NCBI GenBank assembly: GCA_001795035.1
Contig: MGMW01000096.1
Span: 1 to 31,650 of the forward strand
DNA length: 31,650 bases
Direction: 5' to 3'
Source of the DNA: Chloroflexi bacterium RBG_13_53_26
GTDB lineage: Bacteria > Chloroflexota > Dehalococcoidia > UBA2247 > RBG-13-53-26
A program made the position numbers and the translations under genes. Every line of letters starts with the position of its first letter. The first letter of the stretch is position 1. Below are positions 15,982 through 23,794 of the stretch, in pieces. Below the pieces are notes generated by a model, which was not told the origin of the DNA, searched no databases, and saw only the letters and a list, made by a program, of their open reading frames with translations.

Positions 15982-16899
15982 CTATTCACCAAACAACTCC
16001 GGATGGATCATCCTGGCCAGCATCTCCAGGCCCTCCACGATGCGCGGCCCCGGACGGGAGGTGAGATTCGGGTCTTCGATGGGGTAGATGCTGCCTCGAG
16101 TCACGGCAGGCAATCGTGCCCAGGCGGAACGGCCGGCCACGCTTTCAGGGGTAACACCGAACTGGTAGTCCTCCAGGATGAGAATGTCCGGATCTGCATC
16201 AAGGATTTCCTCCACGCTCATCTCGTACCAGCCCGATCTACCGGCGGCGATGCTGGCGCCACCGGCCAGATTGATAAGACTGTCCTGGAAAGTGCCGTAC
16301 CCGGCCGTCCAGGGCTTGTTCTCATTCCAGCTCCCATCAACTTCATAGAAAACGCTAGGTTTGGCAGTCGCCGTACTTGTCTTGGCCACAATGTCCTCCA
16401 CTCGCTTCTTCATGCTGTCCAGCAGCGCGACGGCCTCCTTCTCTTTGCCGGTGAGGTGGCCGACCAGTTCGATATCCCGGTAGATGCCGTAGATATTTGT
16501 GGGATGCAGCACCACTACGTTAGCTTCGGCGTTCTCCAATTGCTGTACCACACTCCCCGCCAGTGACAGAACAAGGTCAGGTTCCAGGTCAAGGATAGTC
16601 TCAGTGCTGAACCCGGGGAAGGGCGCACCCACCTTCGTTATAGACTGGGCCTCCTCTGGGTAGTCACAGTAGTCGGTTACCCCGACCACCCTGTCACCTA
16701 GATCGAGGGCGAAGAGAATCTCCGTGATGCTGGGGCCGAGAGAGACAATTGTCTGTGCGGGCTCTTCGAAGCGTACCGGCCGGCCCAGGTCGTCAACCAG
16801 TACGTTCGCTGTTTCAGCCGACTCAATGCATCCGGCCAGTGACGAGACCACCAGACCCAGGGAAAGCAGAATAGCAAATAATAGAGTGAGTCTTCTCAC
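15982..16899 (-). CDS. btuF: Corrinoid/metal-chelate ABC substrate-binding lipoprotein
   Basis: Encodes 305 aa from a GTG with a perfect AAGGAGGT 7 nt upstream. The signal peptide RRLTLLFAILLSLGLVVSSLAGC ends in a lipobox (LAGC), so it is a membrane-anchored lipoprotein. The mature part is a two-lobed periplasmic-binding fold of the BtuF/FhuD type: IVSLGPSITEILFALDLGDRVVGVTDYCDYP (~50-80), TILDLEPDLVLSL (~97-109), YEMSVEEILDADPDILIL and the C-terminal RPGPRIVEGLEMLARMIHPELFGE. It captures corrinoid for the permease. It is controlled by the cobalamin riboswitch upstream. In-frame codons upstream to 17070 run into the riboswitch terminator and are not part of the protein. Confidence 0.93.
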   Translation of the reverse strand: MRRLTLLFAILLSLGLVVSSLAGCIESAETANVLVDDLGRPVRFEEPAQTIVSLGPSITEILFALDLGDRVVGVTDYCDYPEEAQSITKVGAPFPGFSTETILDLEPDLVLSLAGSVVQQLENAEANVVVLHPTNIYGIYRDIELVGHLTGKEKEAVALLDSMKKRVEDIVAKTSTATAKPSVFYEVDGSWNENKPWTAGYGTFQDSLINLAGGASIAAGRSGWYEMSVEEILDADPDILILEDYQFGVTPESVAGRSAWARLPAVTRGSIYPIEDPNLTSRPGPRIVEGLEMLARMIHPELFGE

Positions 16900-17059
16900 T
16901 GAGTGAACCTCCTTAGACAAAACTAGTGCAGAATAGGGCAGATTCTGTCTCATGACATGGCGCGTGCCTGCAACCAACGAATCGGAGTCATGGCACGGCG
17001 ACACGCCATGAGAGCAATGCATGAGGCAACGGCTCAGCCTATGATGATAGGGGCATAAG

Positions 17060-17089
17060 AAAAACCCCATCGCCTGGCAGAGCTAGGGG
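17060..17089 (-). terminator. Intrinsic terminator of the cobalamin riboswitch
   Basis: On the minus strand CCCCTAGC...GGGG forms a stem (17065-17089) followed by TTTTTC (17059-17064). It sits between the aptamer and btuF, so ligand binding probably stops transcription. Confidence 0.6.
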
Positions 17090-17119
17090 CTTCTATGGTG
17101 CTCTTGTCACTACTGCTCC

Positions 17120-17286
17120 CCCTTTCTCCGCGGAGGTATCCGATCAGCCCAGCAGCTCATTTTGCTTCGACCTGGGCTTCTTACCAGGGGCCAGCGTTCT
17201 GACTTTCACAGTAGGCGGGACTGTGCCGGATTTCCACCGGTCTTGCTTTCTGATTTAAGCCCTTGCTCATGCTCGGGCACCCCTGC
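17120..17286 (-). promoter_or_regulatory. Cobalamin (B12) riboswitch
   Basis: Minus-strand core elements: CCGGTGGAAATCCGGCACAG, then TCCCGCCTACTGTGA, the conserved GGTG..CC / CCCGCC.ACTGT centre of the aptamer. A B12-box-like GATCGGATACCTCC lies near 17127-17140. It precedes a terminator and the btuF-btuC-btuD operon, fitting repression of uptake when corrinoid is plentiful. Confidence 0.92.
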
Positions 17287-17313
17287 ATCGAATATTCTTT
17301 TTTGGGTTACTGA

Positions 17314-17341
17314 GTAAGAGTTATATCACTTACGTTGTCAA
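17314..17341 (-). promoter_or_regulatory. Possible promoter of the riboswitch-btu operon
   Basis: TTGACA (17336-17341) is followed after 17-18 nt by TTACTC-like sequence, a weak -10. The remaining intergenic stretch to 17631 has no other gene I can support on either strand. Confidence 0.35.
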
Positions 17342-17631
17342 AAGGCAAATCCTCGCTGGATATCACCCGCCGGACAAAGGTAAAGTGAAGAAGCGCAGAA
17401 GCCACACACCGCACAACAGTTGCTTGACAGATAGCCACGATCCCGATACACTCACACTCGCCATATGGAGAGTTCTGGATTGTAGTTGGGTTAATTGGTG
17501 TACGCGGAGCTCTTAACAAACGATATGGGCTCAAGAGGTGCCAGATTTTTCTAGGGGTCTTGAGCGAAGTCTGATCTTGGTAGGGTCTCTTATATGCGTA
17601 GTAGATTGCGTATGAAGTAGGGGGTATGTAC

Positions 17632-17877
17632 ATGAAACGTTCGGCGGGCTTGATATCGGCTTCCATTGCGCCAGCTGTTTTCTTCATAGCCATTCACCAG
17701 GATGTTCCTGCTTACCTGGATGCAGGAACAGGCAGCATCATTCTTCAGGCTGTACTTGGCGCCCTGGTCGGCGCGCTGGTGGCAGTCAAGCTGTTCTGGG
17801 GCCAGATCAAATCTTTTTTTGGCAGGCTGTTCTCCAGATTCAAACGCAATGAAGAAACTCAAGACCAGCAGCATTGA
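17632..17877 (+). CDS. Small membrane protein with YLDAGTGS motif
   Basis: Encodes 81 aa. An N-terminal hydrophobic segment resembling a signal peptide (residues ~5-20) is followed by AYLDAGTGSIILQ (~27-39) and one membrane helix AVLGALVGALVAVKLFW, then a basic-polar tail. Small proteins with the YLD(P/A)GTGS phrase often sit beside glycan or surface-polymer genes; that is my recollection of the family, and no biochemical role is known to me. ATG 17632 is preferred over ATG 17626 because GGGGG lies ~6 nt upstream of it. Its end overlaps the next gene by 29 nt. Confidence 0.8.
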   Translation: MKRSAGLISASIAPAVFFIAIHQDVPAYLDAGTGSIILQAVLGALVGALVAVKLFWGQIKSFFGRLFSRFKRNEETQDQQH

Positions 17878-19240
17878 TCCAGCTTCCTTTCGTGATCCAA
17901 GCGGGTTTGTCTTCAGGCAAGATGGTTCCATTTATCGGCAGATAAATGCCACCTACAAAGAAGACTATGATCACCTGATAGATTGTGGTCTCTGCAAGAC
18001 CCTCGTCGAGGCCGGTGTGCTCATTCGTCATGAGGAAGTGGCTTTCGAGAGCGCAAGACCTGAAATGGCCTACAAACTAGTGAAGCCTGAACCTGTGCCC
18101 TTCATATCTCATCCCTACGAGTGGAGTTTCAGCCAGCTCAAGGATGCAGCCCTGACTACGCTTCATATCCAGCGAAAGGCGCTGGACTTCGGAATGTCTC
18201 TGAAGGACTGCAGTGCTTACAACATTCAGTTCATGAAAGGGAAGCCCGTCTTCATCGATACGCTTTCGTTCGAAAAATACCGGGAGGGCAAACCCTGGGT
18301 GGCGTACCGGCAATTCTGTCAGCATTTCCTGGCGCCGCTGGCACTGATGAGTCATCGGGATGTTCGGCTGGGCCAGCTATCCCGCGTTCATCTGGATGGC
18401 ATTCCTCTGGATTTGGCCAGCCGACTCCTGCCATTTCGCACCCGTTTCACATTCTCGTTGCTTTTCCATATTCACCTTCACGCCAAGAGTCAGAGCCGCT
18501 ATGCTGACAGACGGATAGATACCAAGCGTCACAAGGTGGGCCGCTTGGGGCTAATCGGCATCGTTGACAGCCTGCAATCCGCGCTCAAAAAACTGAGGTG
18601 GCATGCCGGAGGCACGGAATGGGGGGAGTACTATCAAGACACGAACTATTCTGCAGAGGCATTTGAACACAAGAGGCAAATTGTAGCTGAATTCCTGGAC
18701 AGGGTCAGGCCGAAGAATGTCTGGGATATTGGTGCCAATACGGGGATATTCAGTCGAATAGCCAGCCAGAGGGGAATACCGACGATTTCATTTGACATCG
18801 ACCCCGTGGCTGTGGAGAGGAACTATCTGGAATGCCGGCAAAAGGGTGAGATCGATATCCTTCCACTCCTACTCGATTTGACCAACCCCAGTCCCAGCAT
18901 CGGCTGGGCGAACCAGGAAAGGGCATCCCTTACAGACCGCGGCCCTGCAGACATGGTGCTGGCTCTGGCACTGGTCCATCATCTGGCGATCTCAAACAAC
19001 GTGCCGTTGGCCAGGATTGTTGAGTTCCTGGCAGGTATCTGCCATAGGCTGATCATAGAGTTCGTGCCCAAGAGCGACTCACAGGTGCAAAGGCTGCTGG
19101 CGACAAGGGAGGACATATTCTCCCAGTATGAACAGGCCGCTTTTGAGAGGGATTTTGGACAGTGCTTCACAATACAGCATTCTGCAAGGATCAGGGAGTC
19201 GGAGAGAACGCTGTACCTGATGGAGAAGAGACATCCATGA
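17849..19240 (+). CDS. Kinase-like plus SAM-dependent methyltransferase two-domain protein
   Basis: Encodes 463 aa. The C-terminal half is a Rossmann methyltransferase: motif I VWDIGANTGIFSRIA (~291-305), an acidic residue after beta-2 in ISFDIDPVAV, and ADMVLALALVHHL. The N-terminal ~200 residues carry LKDCSAYNIQFMKGKPVFIDTLSFE (~118-142). The spacing Asp120-x4-Asn125 and Asp137 recalls the catalytic loop and metal-binding Asp of kinase folds; that comparison is inference. No nucleic-acid-binding signature was seen, so a small-molecule or glycan substrate is more likely. ATG 17849 lies inside the previous gene and the stop overlaps the next start (ATGA), so the three genes are translationally linked. 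Confidence 0.8.
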   Translation: MKKLKTSSIDPASFRDPSGFVFRQDGSIYRQINATYKEDYDHLIDCGLCKTLVEAGVLIRHEEVAFESARPEMAYKLVKPEPVPFISHPYEWSFSQLKDAALTTLHIQRKALDFGMSLKDCSAYNIQFMKGKPVFIDTLSFEKYREGKPWVAYRQFCQHFLAPLALMSHRDVRLGQLSRVHLDGIPLDLASRLLPFRTRFTFSLLFHIHLHAKSQSRYADRRIDTKRHKVGRLGLIGIVDSLQSALKKLRWHAGGTEWGEYYQDTNYSAEAFEHKRQIVAEFLDRVRPKNVWDIGANTGIFSRIASQRGIPTISFDIDPVAVERNYLECRQKGEIDILPLLLDLTNPSPSIGWANQERASLTDRGPADMVLALALVHHLAISNNVPLARIVEFLAGICHRLIIEFVPKSDSQVQRLLATREDIFSQYEQAAFERDFGQCFTIQHSARIRESERTLYLMEKRHP

Positions 19241-20778
19241 AGAGACAGTTTGTCGCCTATCCCCTGTTGTTCGCCCTGTTTCCAGTACTGGCTCTGTACT
19301 CCGCCAACGTCTCAGAGGTCTCGCCCTCTCAAGCCTTGATACCGGCAGCCGTGGTGGTCGTCATAACAATCCTGCTGTTGGCGCTGGCGTGGCTTGTTCT
19401 CAAGGACTTCAGGAAAACGGCGCTTCTGGTGTCCATCTTTCTTATGCTGTGCTTCTCCTACGGGCATGTTGTCAATCTAGTGGCCAAGAATCCGGATGCT
19501 GGTCAGAATTTCTTCTCTACGGTGCATACGCCGCTGGCATATCTGATCTTTATAATCTGGATTGGCGCTGGCGGTGTGAGCGCCTACTTGGTATGGCGAA
19601 CCCGCATGGATCTGCGCAACCTGACGAGCGTGTTGAATATTGTGGGTATCGTGCTGGTCATCATACCAACCATAAACATCACGGTGCAAGAGGTGCGCGG
19701 TGTATCGCGAGATGTGGACACAACGGGCTCAATAGGAGTGATATTGCACAACCCTGAAACTCTGCCAGATATCTATTACATCATACTGGACAGATATGCC
19801 AATGCAAATACGCTCACTGATGTTTACAATTTCGATAATAGCGAGTTCATCGACTATCTGTCGACCAAAGGATTCTATGTCGCGTCGAGCAGCTACTCCA
19901 ACTACCACGACACTCAGCATTCGCTGGCATCATCCCTCAATATGGAATACCTTGACGAATTGGCTGATCAGGTTGGCACAACATCGGTAGACCAGGGACC
20001 GATCTATGCGGAACTGCGCGACTATCCGGTATGGCGACTACTGACGTCGTCCGGCTACAAATTCATACACTTCGGAAGCTGGTGGGAACCAACCAGAGAG
20101 AACAAGCATGCCGACATCAATATCAACTACAGAGGACAGCTACCGGAATTCTCAATGCTTCTGCTCAGAAGCACGGTCCTCGAACCTATAGGCACCACTT
20201 TGGGTCTCTGGGGCGAACCGCGCAAAACGCAGTGGGAGAGGATCAGATACAAATTTGACAGACTGGCTGAAATCCCAACTATGGAAGAGCCTACTTTTGT
20301 CTTTGCTCACTTCCTTACGCCACACCCCGACTACGTTTTCAAAAGAAATGGTGATTTTCTGCCAATAGAACAGGCAAGATGGAAGAGCGTCAAAGATCGA
20401 TACATAGATCAACTCGTAGCAACGAATAACATGGCGAGATCGCTTATCGACAAGCTGCTGGCAGATTCTGATACCCCCCCCATCATAATCCTACAAGCTG
20501 ACGAGGGCCCGTACGCGAGCGGAGGTGAGACCTGGGCCTGGGAAGAAGCGAGCGACGCGGAACTTAGGGAAAAGATGGGAATACTGAATGCCTACTACTT
20601 TCCTGGGGTGGCTGATAGCGGTCTGTATGAATCCATAACCCCAGTTAACTCGTTTAGGCTGATGTTCAATCTGTACTTCACTGCGGACCTCGAGTTACTG
20701 CCAGACAGGAGCTATATCTACTATCTGGGGCAGCCCTATGTTTTTCATGATGTATCCGAACGGCTCGAATACCACTGA
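19237..20778 (+). CDS. Membrane protein with sulfatase/alkaline-phosphatase-fold domain
   Basis: Encodes 513 aa. About five membrane helices lie in residues 1-150, followed by an extracellular domain. The alkaline-phosphatase-superfamily entry motif is DIYYIILDRYANANTL (~178-193), with Asp185 as metal ligand and Thr192 a candidate nucleophile. Further motifs are HDTQHSLASSLN, FAHFLTPHPDYVF (His ligands) and IIILQADEGPY. The layout resembles LTA-synthase or phosphoglycerol/phosphoethanolamine transferases, so transfer of a polar head group onto a surface glycan or lipid is likely; sulfate ester hydrolysis is less so because the Cys/Ser-x-P-x-R sulfatase signature is absent. The ATG overlaps the preceding TGA. 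Confidence 0.82.
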   Translation: MKRQFVAYPLLFALFPVLALYSANVSEVSPSQALIPAAVVVVITILLLALAWLVLKDFRKTALLVSIFLMLCFSYGHVVNLVAKNPDAGQNFFSTVHTPLAYLIFIIWIGAGGVSAYLVWRTRMDLRNLTSVLNIVGIVLVIIPTINITVQEVRGVSRDVDTTGSIGVILHNPETLPDIYYIILDRYANANTLTDVYNFDNSEFIDYLSTKGFYVASSSYSNYHDTQHSLASSLNMEYLDELADQVGTTSVDQGPIYAELRDYPVWRLLTSSGYKFIHFGSWWEPTRENKHADININYRGQLPEFSMLLLRSTVLEPIGTTLGLWGEPRKTQWERIRYKFDRLAEIPTMEEPTFVFAHFLTPHPDYVFKRNGDFLPIEQARWKSVKDRYIDQLVATNNMARSLIDKLLADSDTPPIIILQADEGPYASGGETWAWEEASDAELREKMGILNAYYFPGVADSGLYESITPVNSFRLMFNLYFTADLELLPDRSYIYYLGQPYVFHDVSERLEYH

Positions 20779-20935
20779 TGCCGAAGAGTCTGCTTTCACC
20801 ATAGACAGGTTTGTGGACAATACGGCCTATCACAGCTTTAGGTCTCGTATGGATACTAAGGTGCTTGAGATGCATGTCCTTCTCCGAATGCAGCACACCT
20901 TGTGCTGAATGCCACTGCACACGACGAGCACAACT

Positions 20936-20964
20936 TTGACATTCTCTGCGTAATATGGCATCAT
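20936..20964 (+). promoter_or_regulatory. Promoter of two-cysteine peptide copy B
   Basis: TTGACA (20936-20941), 17-nt spacer, CATCAT (20959-20964), 38 nt before the start codon. It has the same -35 and spacing as copies A and C. The rest of 20779-20935 has no gene I can support; a small CAGCAC/GTGCTG hairpin lies near 20890-20907. Confidence 0.6.
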
Positions 20965-21002
20965 CCTACACAAGTCAGGCATCCAATCCGGGGTGATCAC
21001 AC

Positions 21003-21287
21003 ATGATATGGATCCTGGTATTCACCTCAATCATCTCCTTTTCGGCTGATATGACCAGCAAAGGTCTGGCTTTGGCGGATGCGTACCTCGGATATTTCGC
21101 GACTGTGACGCCAGCGGGCCAGATGAATATCTGTGGCACAGTCTGGACGATCTACAACGCGGAGTTGACGGCCTGTGGCACAACTTTTGTCCGTGATTCA
21201 GTGGTTGAAACCGTGATGCAGCTGGCATATATGGCTCAGGACCTGGCTGGCATGACGAACATACTACTTGGTCTATTGGCTGTCTAA
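21003..21287 (+). CDS. Two-cysteine small peptide, family copy B (unknown function)
   Basis: Encodes 94 aa. The ATG at 21003 has GGGGTGA exactly 6 nt upstream, the family layout. An extra N-terminal stretch (WILVFTSIISFSAD) makes this copy longer and more membrane-like. Then come SKGLALADAYLGYFAT, the core NICGTVWTIYNAELTACG (~42-59) with both cysteines 13 residues apart, and a C-terminal helix about 8 residues longer than in A and C, again ending LLGLLAV. An internal ATG (21051) would give a shorter form more like copies A and C. It stands alone: the gene before is a glycan operon, and the one after converges and overlaps by 4 nt. Confidence 0.72.
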   Translation: MIWILVFTSIISFSADMTSKGLALADAYLGYFATVTPAGQMNICGTVWTIYNAELTACGTTFVRDSVVETVMQLAYMAQDLAGMTNILLGLLAV

Positions 21288-21541
21288 TAATCGGTCAGTT
21301 CCCCGGGATAGGTTCCCTCCCTGAATAAGCCCAGAGGAATATAGACATCTTCGCGGTTGGCTGCTCTTGCCCCTGGCGAGGATTGAGAGAGAAACGTACT
21401 TGGAAAACCTCTGCTATGGGAACCGATGTACTGTTGAGCTTCGAAGTGCACGATCAACTGACCATATGAGTCCTGCACAACATCCCAGTGGTGCTTTCTG
21501 TCATCAATCCGGGACCAGGCCAAGTGAATATGCGTAGGCAT
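21284..21541 (-). CDS. Hypothetical 85-aa protein coupled to the cohesin lipoprotein gene
   Basis: The ATG overlaps the stop of the upstream lipoprotein gene (TGATG), the usual sign of translational coupling. The 85-aa product begins MPTHIHLAWSRIDDRK and has no signal peptide, membrane helix or motif I recognise; the C-terminal half has a biased, unremarkable composition. Its stop overlaps the stop region of copy B on the other strand. It may be real, or just an open frame after the lipoprotein gene. Confidence 0.35.
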   Translation of the reverse strand: MPTHIHLAWSRIDDRKHHWDVVQDSYGQLIVHFEAQQYIGSHSRGFPSTFLSQSSPGARAANREDVYIPLGLFREGTYPGELTDY

Positions 21542-22005
21542 CAGCCTAGGGTAATTACAGGAGGCTCGACGGACATGTCTGTGGCATCAAATCTTCCCCC
21601 TGAAACCTCGAAGGGAAGTGCCTCGCGAGTGTCAGCGTCTTCTGCGGCCTTGAAGTCGATGGTTAGATCACTCGATCCTGTTTCATCAACGATATTAAAA
21701 CGTGCGACAACCAGAGTGCCATCGCGATCAAGCTTCTCGGCATTTGTTACCACTATCAGCAAAACACCAGGCGTGCTCTTGTCATATGCAGCATCCGCCC
21801 CAGTTGCCAAGGTGCTCTTGTCCACACTGACGGCTTCCAACACCAAGGGATCATATAGCAGTTCGAAGGCCACAGCAACCACCTTTTTGTCAGTCAGTAT
21901 CTTGATGGGTACATCTATTGTACCATCCTCTCCTGAGTTGCAGCCTGTTACCAGCGCACACAGGAAGATCGTCAGGCATAGAATGGCTATTAACTTTGAA
22001 CGCAT
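21541..22005 (-). CDS. Cohesin-domain lipoprotein
   Basis: Encodes 154 aa with AGGAGGT 5 nt before the ATG. The signal peptide MRSKLIAILCLTIFLCALVTGC ends in a lipobox (VTGC). The mature part (~30-135) reads as a type-I-like cohesin beta-sandwich: AVAFELLYDPLVLEAVSVDKSTL, GVLLIVVTNAEKLDRDGTLVVARFNIVD. Cohesins bind dockerins to assemble extracellular protein complexes, but single cohesin modules outside cellulosomes are common and their partners are often unknown. No dockerin is seen in this window. Confidence 0.82.
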   Translation of the reverse strand: MRSKLIAILCLTIFLCALVTGCNSGEDGTIDVPIKILTDKKVVAVAFELLYDPLVLEAVSVDKSTLATGADAAYDKSTPGVLLIVVTNAEKLDRDGTLVVARFNIVDETGSSDLTIDFKAAEDADTREALPFEVSGGRFDATDMSVEPPVITLG

Positions 22006-22032
22006 GGTCTACCTCCTCTCCTACCACCCAAA

Positions 22033-22061
22033 ATCCTAACATGGCGGGGTGTATCGTGCAA
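22033..22061 (-). promoter_or_regulatory. Promoter of the cohesin lipoprotein gene
   Basis: Minus strand: TTGCAC (22056-22061), 17-nt spacer, TAGGAT (22033-22038), ~28 nt before the ATG. Confidence 0.5.
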
Positions 22062-22214
22062 ACGCATTCCCAGATAACCTGCGAGACGCAATCAGCAGAT
22101 CGCTTCTGCTATGAACAGTTCTTGAGATACTAAGCCCCAATGTCATAGGCCAGCACTGGACAGAACGGCGAAGGATTGCAGTATCCAACCAACGAACTGG
22201 ACGAGTACATCTTC

Positions 22215-22243
22215 TTGCAGCAGGCGTCGACTGATGGTATACT
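22215..22243 (+). promoter_or_regulatory. Promoter of the TPP riboswitch-thiC transcript
   Basis: TTGCAG (22215-22220), 17-nt spacer and TATACT (22238-22243) preceded by a TGn extension. It places the transcript start ~15 nt before the aptamer. Upstream, 22062-22214 holds no feature I can support. Confidence 0.65.
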
Positions 22244-22265
22244 GGGTTCGCAGAAGTAAGAAACC

Positions 22266-22356
22266 AACCGCAGGGGAGCTCAGAGGCTGAGAGCCCTTCT
22301 TCTGAAGGGCAACCCTTTGAACCTGAACTCGGTAATGCGAGCGTAGGGAAGCGGTT
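22266..22356 (+). promoter_or_regulatory. TPP riboswitch (THI element)
   Basis: Closing stem AACCGC...GCGGTT encloses the TPP core: GGGGAGC, GGCTGAGA, then ACCCTTTGAACCTGA and GGTAATGCGAGCGTAGGGA. All signature blocks are in the right order. It controls the thiC gene beginning ~65 nt downstream. Confidence 0.95.
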
Positions 22357-22359
22357 CGC

Positions 22360-22408
22360 AAAAAGACCAAGGACCGTTGCCTGAGACTCCTGGTCTTTTC
22401 TGTTTTTC
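22360..22408 (+). terminator. Terminator of the TPP riboswitch expression platform
   Basis: AAAAGACC-A-AGGA pairs with TCCTGGTCTTTT (one bulged A), followed by CTGTTTTTC. Placed between aptamer and thiC, it implies TPP-induced transcription termination. Confidence 0.75.
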
Positions 22409-22421
22409 TGGGGTTATTGAA

Positions 22422-23723
22422 GTGACACAGCTTAAACTGGCCCAAAAAGGAACTATCTCACCACAGATGGAGTTGGTAGCCGGAACGGAGGGACTGTCGC
22501 CCGAATCCGTCCGCCAGGGCCTTGCCGAGGGAACGATGGTCATCCCGGCCAATCCCAGGCACAGCAGCCTGAATCCGTGTGGCATCGGCAAGGGCCTGCG
22601 CACCAAGGTTAACGCCAACGTAGGGACTTCTTCAGACTACGGAATGCTGGAGACAGAGCTGGAGAAGGTCCGGATATGCCTGGAATACAAAGCTGACACA
22701 GTGATGGACCTCAGCACGGGAGGAGACGTCACTGCCATACGTCGTGCCATGTTGTTGTCCTGCCCCATTCCCTTAGGCACCGTGCCCATCTATCAGGCTG
22801 GCATCGAGGCGGTGGAAGGGCGAGGGGCCATAGTGGATATGACTGCCGATGACCTGTTCGCTGTCATTGAACAGCAGGCCGAGGATGGTGTAGATTTCAT
22901 GACTGTGCACTGCGGTGTGACGCAGAAAGCGATAGCTCGGCTGAGAAATCAGGGGAGACTCACTAATGTGGTTTCGCGTGGCGGAGCGTTCCTGATTGGA
23001 TGGATGCTGCATCAAGACAAGGAGAATCCGCTCTGCGAACAATATGACCGCCTGCTCGATATAGCTGTTCGCTATGATGTCACCCTTAGCCTCGGCGATG
23101 GTATGCGCCCGGGAAGCCTAGCTGACGCCACAGACCGCTGCCAGATCGAGGAATTGCTTACCCTGGGGGAACTAGTGGAGCGAGCCCGGACGGCAGGCGT
23201 TCAGGTGATGGTGGAGGGGCCAGGTCATGTGCCCCTGGACCAGATCGTGGCCAATGTGCAGTTGGAGAAACGTATCTGCAAAGGGGCACCCTTCTACGTG
23301 CTCGGGCCATTGGTCACCGATATCGCTGCTGGCTATGATCACATCACGGCGGCCATAGGTGGGGCCATCGCAGCAGCGGCCGGTGCTGATTTCCTCTGCT
23401 ATGTCACTCCGTCGGAGCATCTTTCCCTCCCTGACACCGATGACGTTAGAGAGGGCATCATTGGGGCGCGCATTGCCGCCCACGCTGGTGATATTGTCAA
23501 AGGAGTCAAGGAAGCTTCTAATTGGGACAGAGAGATGTCCATTGCACGGAGAAACCTCGATTGGCAGGAACAGATAAGGTTGTCTCTCGATCCGGCTAAG
23601 GCACGTAGTTTACATGATCGCTTCGGCACGAAAGGCGAGACATGCAGCATGTGCGGCCCGTATTGCGCCATGGCCCTAGTGGAGAAATCTCTGGGGATCA
23701 CCGTTGCCAGATGTGCCCTTTGA
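22422..23723 (+). CDS. thiC: Phosphomethylpyrimidine synthase ThiC
   Basis: Encodes 433 aa. It is a radical-SAM enzyme that rearranges aminoimidazole ribotide to HMP phosphate for thiamine synthesis. The C-terminal CSMCGPYCAM holds the CX2CX4C iron-sulfur motif. Other family blocks: IGKGLRTKVNANVGTSSD, DTVMDLSTGGD, VPIYQA, DFMTVHCGV, SRGGAF, SLGDGMRPGS, VMVEGPGHVPLDQI. It is the short form without the N-terminal ThiC-associated domain found in proteobacterial enzymes. The GTG start at 22422 lies 8 nt after GGGG and beyond the terminator; earlier in-frame codons overlap the terminator hairpin. Confidence 0.96.
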   Translation: MTQLKLAQKGTISPQMELVAGTEGLSPESVRQGLAEGTMVIPANPRHSSLNPCGIGKGLRTKVNANVGTSSDYGMLETELEKVRICLEYKADTVMDLSTGGDVTAIRRAMLLSCPIPLGTVPIYQAGIEAVEGRGAIVDMTADDLFAVIEQQAEDGVDFMTVHCGVTQKAIARLRNQGRLTNVVSRGGAFLIGWMLHQDKENPLCEQYDRLLDIAVRYDVTLSLGDGMRPGSLADATDRCQIEELLTLGELVERARTAGVQVMVEGPGHVPLDQIVANVQLEKRICKGAPFYVLGPLVTDIAAGYDHITAAIGGAIAAAAGADFLCYVTPSEHLSLPDTDDVREGIIGARIAAHAGDIVKGVKEASNWDREMSIARRNLDWQEQIRLSLDPAKARSLHDRFGTKGETCSMCGPYCAMALVEKSLGITVARCAL

Positions 23724-23794
23724 GCCCTCATCCAGCTACTCCATGATGGGTTGTGATTTCCGCAACAGCAGAAACATGGGAACATCAAAGCTCA

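Noticed and set aside
17307..17693. 128-codon minus-strand ORF in the gap between the cobalamin riboswitch and the glycan operon
   Set aside because: Overlaps the start of the small membrane protein gene and the riboswitch promoter; composition is unlike a real protein.
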